This document shows, piece after piece, positions 46,662 to 64,000 of a stretch of 64,000 nucleotides of DNA. Within the stretch, counting starts at the first letter, position 1. Each line of letters opens with the position of its first letter. Made by a program: the position numbers and the translations under genes. The stretch is from Crossiella sp. CA-258035 (GTDB lineage: Bacteria > Actinomycetota > Actinomycetes > Mycobacteriales > Pseudonocardiaceae). Under the pieces are notes generated by a model, which was given only the letters and a program-made list of their open reading frames with translations, was not told where the DNA came from and made no database searches. The stretch is taken from contig NZ_CP116413.1 of NCBI RefSeq assembly GCF_030064675.1, positions 5,736,001 to 5,800,000 of the forward strand, in the 5' to 3' direction.

Positions 46662-49600
46662 CTACTTGAGCCCCAGCTCCTCGTCGATCAGAGCGAACAT
46701 CTCGTCGTCACTCGCCTCGGCGAGCCCGACCTCGTGCTGGTCCGCCCCTGGCTCGGTGCGGCCGTCCTGAAGAGTCCACAGCAGTTGGGCCAAGCCATTT
46801 ACCAGTTTTGTCCGCGATTCCTCGGTCAGCTCGCCCCCGGCGACCGCGGCCTCCAGGCGGGCCAGCTCGGCCAGCGCCGCGCCCTGACCCGCGCTGTCCA
46901 CCAGCTGGCCACGCAGGTAGCGGGCCAGTTCCAGGATGTTGGCGTAGTCGAAGATCAGCGCGGCCGGCAGCCGCAGGCCGGTGCGGGCGCCGAGCACGTT
47001 GCGCAGCTCGACCCCGTTGAGCGAGGTCATGCCGAGGTCGACGAACCCGCGCAGCCGGTCCAGCTCCGCGCCGGAGCCGTAGCCGAGCAGGTGCGCGCAC
47101 TCGGTGGCGACCAGGTCGGCCAGCAGGGTCTCCTGCTCCTTCTCGCTGAGTCCGCGCAACCGCGCGGTCAGCTCCGCGCCGCGCGCGGCCCCGCCACCGG
47201 TGGCCGGCGCTGCCCCGGCCGCGGTGCCGCGGACCAGGCCGCGCAGCAGCGGCGGCACCGCGTCCCGGTCCACCGCGCGCAGGTCGATCGGCGCGGCCAC
47301 CACCAGCGGCGCGGCCACGTGGGTGACCGCGTTCAGCAGGGCGGTGCGCTGTTCCGGCGCGATCGGGACCACGCCGGAGCGGCGCAGCCGGGACCACTCC
47401 GCGGCCTCCAGCCGTCCGCCCATGCCGCCCTCGCCGCCCCACAGGCCCCAGGCCACCGACACGCCGGGCAGGCCGAGCGCGCGCCTGCGGTGGGCGAGCG
47501 CGTCCAGGAAGGCGTTGGCAGCGGAGTAGGGGCCCTGGCCGGGGCCGCCGGTGAGTCCGGCGACCGAGGAGTAGCAGACGAAGGCGGTCAGCGGGTGCTC
47601 GCGGGTGAGCTCGTCCAGCACCACCGCGGAGTCGGCCTTGACCCGCATGACCTGCTCGACCTGCTCGGCGGTGAGGTTGGGCAGCAGGTTGTCGCCGACC
47701 ACACCGGCCACGTGCACCACACCGGTGAGCGGGCCGTCCAGTCCAGCCAGCAACTCCGTTACCGCGCCACGGTCGGCGGTGTCGCAGGCGACCAGCCGGA
47801 CCCGTGCGCCCACTTCGGTCAGTTCACGCACCAGCTCCTCAGCCCCGGGTGCGGCCGGTCCGCGCAGGCTGGCCAGCAGCAGGTCGCGGGCACCGTGCTC
47901 GACCAGGTGCCGGGCCAGTTCGCCGCCGAGCTTGCCGGTGGCGCCGGTGATCAGCACGGTACCCTCGGTCGGCCACTGCCAGGCCGGTTCGGTCGCAGCC
48001 ACTCTGGCCAGCCGCGGCACCGAGACCGCGCCCTCACGGACCACCAGCTGGGCCTCGCCGCTGCCCAGTGCGGTCAGCAGCGCGGCCGCCGAGGAGTCGG
48101 CACCGTCCACATCGGACAGCACGAACCGACCGGGGTGCTCGGACTGGGCGGTGCGCACCAGGCCCCAGACCCCGGCCTCGGCGATGCCGCTGAGGTCGTC
48201 GCCGTCGAGGCCGATGGCGCGCGAGGTGACCACGGCCAGCTTGCTTTCGGCGAACCGCTCGTCGGCCAGGAACTCCTTGATCACGTTCAGTGTCCGGTGC
48301 ACCGCCTGCCGCGCGGCCTCGGCCAGTTCGCCGGTGCCGCCGGTGACGGGCAGCAGCACGAACTCCGGCGCGTGCCCGCCCCGGCCTTCCAGCAGCGTGT
48401 CCAGGGACCCGGACGGCTCAGCGGGCGCCCCACCGCGCACGAACGAGTCGGCCAGCGGACCGTCGCCGAGCACAACCGCGTTGGCCGCGCCGCCGGTGGC
48501 GGTCAGCTCGCGCCAGGTCAGCTCGAACAGCACGTCCTGGCCGAGGTCCGAGCCGGATGCCTGGAGCTGGGCGGGGTCGATGGTGCGCATCATCAGCGAG
48601 CCGATGGCGGCCATGGGTGCGCCGGAGGTGTCGGTCAGCGTGATGGCCAGGGTGTCCGGGCCGGTGACCTTGAGGTGCACCCGCGCCGCGCTGGCCCCGG
48701 CGGCGTGCAGCTGGACGTCGTTCCAGGCGAAGGGCAGCCGCTGCTCCCCCGGTTCACCGCCGCCGACCAGGCCGCTGGCGCGCAGGGCCGCGTCCAGCAG
48801 CGCGGGGTGCAGGCCGAACCGGCCTGCCTGCTTTGCGTGCTGCTCGGCCAGCTGGACCTCGGCGAACACCTCGTCCACGCCGATCCAGGCCGCGTCCAGG
48901 CCGAGCTCGGCCGCGTTGTCCGCGCGCGTCCCGGCGGGCGGCCAGGGCTGGGCCGGGATGGTGACCGGCAGGTCGGCGCTGAGCGTGCCGGTGGCGTTCT
49001 CAGTCCACTGTGGACTGTCCACGGGCCGGGAGTAGATCCGGATGTCCCGGTCGCCGTTGTCCTCCGCCGCGCCGACCAGCACCTGGAGGTAGATCGGGGC
49101 GTCCTCGGGCAGCGTCACCGGCCGCACCACGGCCAGCTCGCGCAGGGTCGGGCAGTTCACCTCGTCCCCGGCGCGGATGGCGAGTTCGACCAGGGCCGCG
49201 CCCGGCAGCAGCACCGAGCCGCCGACCACGTGGTCGGCCAGCCAGTCGTGGGTGGCGCGGGCGACCCTGCCGGTGAACAGCACCCCGCCGGTGTCCGGCA
49301 GGTGCGCCACCGCGCCGAGCAGCGGGTGGTCCGCGTTGACCAGGCCGGTGGCACCCAGGTCACCGGACGTGCCGGAGAGCTCCAGCCAGTAGTGCTGGTG
49401 CTGGAAGGCGTAGGTGGGCAACGAGATCCGCCGCGCGCCCGACCCGGCGAACAGCGCGGCCCAGTCCACCGGCACGCCGTGCACGTGCAGGTGGGCCAGG
49501 CTGAGCAGCAGCCGGTCCGCACCGCCGTCGTCCCGGCGCAGCGTGCCGGTGACCACCACGTCGTCCCGCTCCTCGAGGGCTTCCAGGATCGGCGTGGTCA

Positions 49601-52211
49601 GCACCGGATGGCTGCTCACCTCGACGAAGTTCGAGTAACCGGCCTCAGCGAGCGAGCGCACCGCCTGCTCGAACCGCACGGTCTGCCGCAGGTTCCGGAA
49701 CCAGTACCCGGCATCCGCGACACCCGGCTCGATCCACTGACTGTCCACAGTGGACCACCACGGCACCGAGCCGTCCCGCACCGTGATCCCGGCCAGGACT
49801 TCCGCCAGCTTGCCTTCGATGGCGTCCACGTGCGCGCTGTGCGAGGCGTAGTCCACCGGGATCACCCGGGTCCGCAGCCCCCGCTCGGCGCACTGCTCTT
49901 CCAGCTGCCGCAACGCGTCCACGTCACCGGCCACCACGGTCGCCGCGGGGCCGTTCACCGCCGCCACGGACAACCCGGCCCACGGCGTGAGGTCGATGTC
50001 GTTGACCGGAGCCGCGATCGACATCATCCCACCGCGCCCGGCCAGATCCGCCGCGATCGCCTGACTCCGGAACACCACCACCTTGGCCGCATCTTCCAGC
50101 GACAGCGCGCCACTGACACAGGCCGCCGCGATCTCACCCTGCGAGTGCCCGATGACCGCATCCGGCTTGACCCCGGCCGACTCCCACACCGCGGCCAGCG
50201 ACACCATCACCGCGAAGGAGACCGGCTGCACTACGTCCACCCGGTCCAGCTCACCGCCGCCGGAGATGACGTCCAGCAGCGACCACCCGGTCAGCGGGTC
50301 CAGCGCCGCGGCCACCTCGGTCAGCCGCGCGGCGAACACCGGCGAGGTCTTCAGCAGCTCCGCGCCCATGCCGACCCACTGCGCGCCCTGACCGGGGAAG
50401 ACGAACACGGTCTGGCCGTCGGGCACGGTCCGCCCACTCACCACCGCGACCGAGGTCTCATCCGCCGCCAGCGCCGCCAGCCCGGCCACGGCCTCGTCCC
50501 TGGTCGCGGCGACCACCACCGCGCGGTGATCCAGCATGGCGCGGGTGGTGGCCAGCGACCAGCCCACGTCCAGCAGGCCGTCCGGGGCGCGCTCGGCCAG
50601 CCGGGCGGCCTGGCCGCGCAGCGCCGCCGCGTTCGCACCGGAGACCAACCACGGCACCACACCGCTGGCCGCGACCAGCCCAGCTCCGCCCCCGGCCTCC
50701 GCGCCGCGCCCGAAGCTCGCGCCCCCGGCCCCCGCGCCGTTCCCGAAGCTTGCGCCACCGGCCCCCGCGCCGCGCCCGGGGCCCGCGCCCCCGGCCCCCG
50801 CGCCCGCGCTGTCCGTCCCCTGCTCCGCGTCTTCCGGCGCTTCCTCCAAGATCAGGTGCGCGTTGGTCCCGCTCACCCCGAACGAGGACACCGCCGCCCG
50901 CCGCGGCCGATCCCCCTCCGGCCACTCCCGCGCCTCCGACAGCAGCCGCACCTCACCCGAGCTCCAGTCCACTTTGGACGTCGGCTCGTCCACGTGCAGC
51001 GTCTTGGGCAACACCCCGTGCCGCAACGCCTGCACCATCTTGATCACACCGCCGACCCCGGCCGCGGCCTGGGTGTGCCCGATGTTCGACTTCAGGGACC
51101 CCAGCCACAGCGGGGTCTCCCGGTTCTGCCCGTAGGTCGCCAGCACCGCCTGCGCCTCGATGGGATCGCCCAGCACGGTGCCGGTGCCGTGCGCCTCCAC
51201 CGCGTCGATGTCGGCGGTGGTCAGCCCGGCGCTGGCCAGCGCGGCGCGGATCACCCGTTGCTGGGCCGGCCCGCTCGGCGCGGTCAGCCCGTTGGACGCG
51301 CCGTCCTGGTTGACCGCGCTGCCCCGGATCACCGCGAGCACGTTGTGGTTGTTGCGCCGGGCCACCGACAGCTTCTCCAGCAGCACCAGGCCGACGCCCT
51401 CGCTCCACGAGGTGCCGTCCGCGGCGTCGGCGAAGGACTTGCACCGCCCGTCCTTGGCCATCCCGCGCTGCAACGAGAACACCACGAACGCGCCCGGTGT
51501 GGCCATCACCATCGCGCCACCGGCCAGCGCCATCGAGCAGTCGCCGTTGCGCAGCGCCTGGATCGCCCAGTGCATGGCCACCAGTGAGGAGGAACAGCCC
51601 GTGTCCACGGTGACCGCGGGCCCGGCCAGACCCAGCGAATAGGAGATCCGGCCCGAAGCCACGCTGTTCGCGCTGCCGGTGGCCAGGTAGCCCTGGTACT
51701 CGTCCAGCACACTGTCCGCGTTCATCGAGTAGCCGTTGGTGGCCACCCCGGTGAACACGCCGACCTCGCTGTCCCGCAACGAGGTCGGGTCGATCCCGGC
51801 GTCCTCGAAGGTCTCCCACGCGGTCTCCAGCAACTGCCGCTGCTGCGGATCGGTGGCCATCGCTTCCTTGGGCGACATGCCGAAGTGCGGCGCGTCGAAG
51901 TCCCCGGCGCGGTCCAGGAACCCGCCCTCGCTGCAGTAGCTCTTGCCCACCGCGTCCGGGTCCGGGTCGAACAGGTTGGACAGGTCCCAGCCGCGGTCGG
52001 TCGGGAACGGGGTGATCGCGTCCCGGCCCTCGGCGACCAGCTGCCACAGGTCCGCCGGCGAGGCCACGCCGCCGGGGTAGCGGCAGGCCATGCCGACGAT
52101 CGCGATCGGCTCGTCGACCGCCGACTCCGCCTCGCGCAGCCGCTGCCGGGTGGTGTGCAGCTCGGCGGTGACCTTCTTGAGGTAGGAGAGGACCTTGTCG
52201 TCGCTGGTCAT
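46662..52211 (-). CDS. Type I PKS, single module KS-AT-DH*-KR*-ACP with damaged reductive domains (1849 aa)
   Basis: One module (D) with N-terminal docking helix [20 protein letters not shown] and an acidic C-terminal docking tail. The start is ATG 52211; the frame continues upstream into repeat array C but without family similarity. KS has an intact Cys in DTGCSSS and both His motifs. AT has GHSQGE and YASH, predicting methylmalonyl-CoA. DH keeps [10 protein letters not shown] but lacks the region with the YGPxF motif: the sequence passes from [20 protein letters not shown] directly to [11 protein letters not shown]. DAxxH is also changed to DAALR, so dehydration is unlikely. KR keeps Lys, Ser, Tyr and Asn but has VGD for LDD, no A-type Trp, and TGATGKLG as its loop. 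ACP reads GMTSL. The KS-AT linker holds a Gly/Ala-rich 11-residue repeat. It should add a 2-methyl unit and probably leave the beta carbon as ketone or alcohol. Confidence 0.93.
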   Translation of the reverse strand: MTSDDKVLSYLKKVTAELHTTRQRLREAESAVDEPIAIVGMACRYPGGVASPADLWQLVAEGRDAITPFPTDRGWDLSNLFDPDPDAVGKSYCSEGGFLDRAGDFDAPHFGMSPKEAMATDPQQRQLLETAWETFEDAGIDPTSLRDSEVGVFTGVATNGYSMNADSVLDEYQGYLATGSANSVASGRISYSLGLAGPAVTVDTGCSSSLVAMHWAIQALRNGDCSMALAGGAMVMATPGAFVVFSLQRGMAKDGRCKSFADAADGTSWSEGVGLVLLEKLSVARRNNHNVLAVIRGSAVNQDGASNGLTAPSGPAQQRVIRAALASAGLTTADIDAVEAHGTGTVLGDPIEAQAVLATYGQNRETPLWLGSLKSNIGHTQAAAGVGGVIKMVQALRHGVLPKTLHVDEPTSKVDWSSGEVRLLSEAREWPEGDRPRRAAVSSFGVSGTNAHLILEEAPEDAEQGTDSAGAGAGGAGPGRGAGAGGASFGNGAGAGGASFGRGAEAGGGAGLVAASGVVPWLVSGANAAALRGQAARLAERAPDGLLDVGWSLATTRAMLDHRAVVVAATRDEAVAGLAALAADETSVAVVSGRTVPDGQTVFVFPGQGAQWVGMGAELLKTSPVFAARLTEVAAALDPLTGWSLLDVISGGGELDRVDVVQPVSFAVMVSLAAVWESAGVKPDAVIGHSQGEIAAACVSGALSLEDAAKVVVFRSQAIAADLAGRGGMMSIAAPVNDIDLTPWAGLSVAAVNGPAATVVAGDVDALRQLEEQCAERGLRTRVIPVDYASHSAHVDAIEGKLAEVLAGITVRDGSVPWWSTVDSQWIEPGVADAGYWFRNLRQTVRFEQAVRSLAEAGYSNFVEVSSHPVLTTPILEALEERDDVVVTGTLRRDDGGADRLLLSLAHLHVHGVPVDWAALFAGSGARRISLPTYAFQHQHYWLELSGTSGDLGATGLVNADHPLLGAVAHLPDTGGVLFTGRVARATHDWLADHVVGGSVLLPGAALVELAIRAGDEVNCPTLRELAVVRPVTLPEDAPIYLQVLVGAAEDNGDRDIRIYSRPVDSPQWTENATGTLSADLPVTIPAQPWPPAGTRADNAAELGLDAAWIGVDEVFAEVQLAEQHAKQAGRFGLHPALLDAALRASGLVGGGEPGEQRLPFAWNDVQLHAAGASAARVHLKVTGPDTLAITLTDTSGAPMAAIGSLMMRTIDPAQLQASGSDLGQDVLFELTWRELTATGGAANAVVLGDGPLADSFVRGGAPAEPSGSLDTLLEGRGGHAPEFVLLPVTGGTGELAEAARQAVHRTLNVIKEFLADERFAESKLAVVTSRAIGLDGDDLSGIAEAGVWGLVRTAQSEHPGRFVLSDVDGADSSAAALLTALGSGEAQLVVREGAVSVPRLARVAATEPAWQWPTEGTVLITGATGKLGGELARHLVEHGARDLLLASLRGPAAPGAEELVRELTEVGARVRLVACDTADRGAVTELLAGLDGPLTGVVHVAGVVGDNLLPNLTAEQVEQVMRVKADSAVVLDELTREHPLTAFVCYSSVAGLTGGPGQGPYSAANAFLDALAHRRRALGLPGVSVAWGLWGGEGGMGGRLEAAEWSRLRRSGVVPIAPEQRTALLNAVTHVAAPLVVAAPIDLRAVDRDAVPPLLRGLVRGTAAGAAPATGGGAARGAELTARLRGLSEKEQETLLADLVATECAHLLGYGSGAELDRLRGFVDLGMTSLNGVELRNVLGARTGLRLPAALIFDYANILELARYLRGQLVDSAGQGAALAELARLEAAVAGGELTEESRTKLVNGLAQLLWTLQDGRTEPGADQHEVGLAEASDDEMFALIDEELGLK
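46920..52130 (-). other. PKS module D: KS-AT(methylmalonyl)-DH(inactive?)-KR(altered)-ACP
   Basis: Landmarks: KS Cys about 51590, AT YASH about 49845, DH HxxxGxxxxP about 49218, missing YGP region about 48885-48960, KR loop about 47948, KR Tyr about 47530, ACP TSL about 47025. In the collinear model it sets a 12-methyl and a C13 ketone or alcohol. Confidence 0.85.
50676..50807. repeat. 33-bp minisatellite in the KS-AT linker of module D
   Basis: Copies begin at 50709, 50742 and 50775, an exact 33-bp period, with a degenerate first copy at 50676. The shared part is close to GCGCCCCCGGCCCCCGCGCC. It encodes an 11-residue Gly/Ala/Ser/Phe repeat ([11 protein letters not shown] type). The period is a multiple of three, so copy-number change would keep the PKS frame. 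Confidence 0.85.
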
Positions 52212-52238
52212 CGGTGATCTCCAGGCTGATTCAACGGT

Positions 52239-52384
52239 GTGTTGGCCGTTCTTGGACGGTGTGTTGGCCGAAGTGGGACGGTGTGTTGGCCGTTGCGGGC
52301 GGTGTGTTGGCCGTTGCGCGCGTACCGGTTCGGCCAACACGGCGTACGAGAACGGCCAACACGGCGTACGACTTCGGCCAACAC
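52239..52384. repeat. GTGTTGGCC inverted-repeat array, copy C
   Basis: Four right-facing cores start at 52239, 52261, 52283 and 52304, and three inverted cores end at 52340, 52362 and 52384. The units keep the GTT...ACGGT or GCGGT style, and the centre has CCGGTTCGGCCAACAC as in copy A. It has the same orientation as copy A. It separates two same-strand PKS genes: 17 bp upstream of the array's right end is the stop of the upstream gene (52401), and the start of the next gene (52211) is 28 bp from its left end. A hairpin here could attenuate or terminate read-through between the two synthases. Confidence 0.9.
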
Positions 52385-52400
52385 GGTGGGGTCCTTTCTG

Positions 52401-64000
<11,600 letters not shown>

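Noticed and set aside
42249-51587. Very long plus-strand open frame (over 3000 codons) opposite the PKS genes
   Set aside because: It is the antisense shadow of GC-rich PKS codons: a Gly/Arg/Gln/Pro-rich product with no domains. The minus strand encodes clear KS, AT, DH, KR and ACP motifs.
52212-52340. Start of the module D PKS at 52340, inside array C
   Set aside because: The upstream frame is only the translated repeat. The docking helix [14 protein letters not shown] begins at 52211, as in other PKS proteins.

Overview
This window comes from a high-GC, Gram-positive actinomycete. GC-rich codons dominate, GTG and TTG starts are common, and regulators of the LAL, SARP, StrR and ECF41 types sit beside a modular type I polyketide synthase (PKS). 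The regulators and architecture would fit Pseudonocardiales or Actinosynnema-like bacteria, but the genus is inference.

Left flank (1-10.9 kb) is mixed small-gene chromosome. It holds the tail of an SDR oxidoreductase, an asparaginase behind a palindromic operator, a decayed amidohydrolase, a membrane Ser/Thr kinase, a metallo-beta-lactamase-fold hydrolase, a MerR regulator with its operator, a secreted serine hydrolase and a StrR-type ParB-fold regulator. Next come a 17-bp tandem repeat, an MFS transporter, a guanidine-III riboswitch driving a SugE/Gdx exporter, and a divergent pair of a CMD/AhpD-like protein and an ECF41 sigma factor with recognisable ECF41 promoters.

The biosynthetic region runs from about 10.9 kb to the right edge. 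It contains a LAL regulator, a cytochrome P450, and four PKS genes on the minus strand read right to left. These encode nine modules: A-C (first protein, cut by the window edge), D (one protein), E-H (one 6755-residue protein) and I-TE (last protein). A YciI-like protein, a small secreted protein and a SARP regulator lie between the last two PKS genes. Assuming collinearity, modules E-H each carry DH and KR and would build a conjugated tetraene. Module I is fully reducing and ends in a thioesterase. Module B has no reductive domains, module D has a damaged DH and an atypical KR, and module F has an AT of unusual specificity. The chain predicted from this part of the line is a 2-methyl acid, a C4-C11 tetraene, then an alternating keto/hydroxy segment with methyl branches. 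The loading module lies outside the window.

The least explained structure is a dispersed element of about 145 bp, present three times (10764-10906, 15098-15260, 52239-52384). Each copy is an array of a 21-22 bp unit headed by GTGTTGGCC, in direct copies followed by inverted copies around a related central hairpin. Two copies sit between convergent genes in opposite orientation, flanking the LAL-P450 segment. The third separates two PKS genes.
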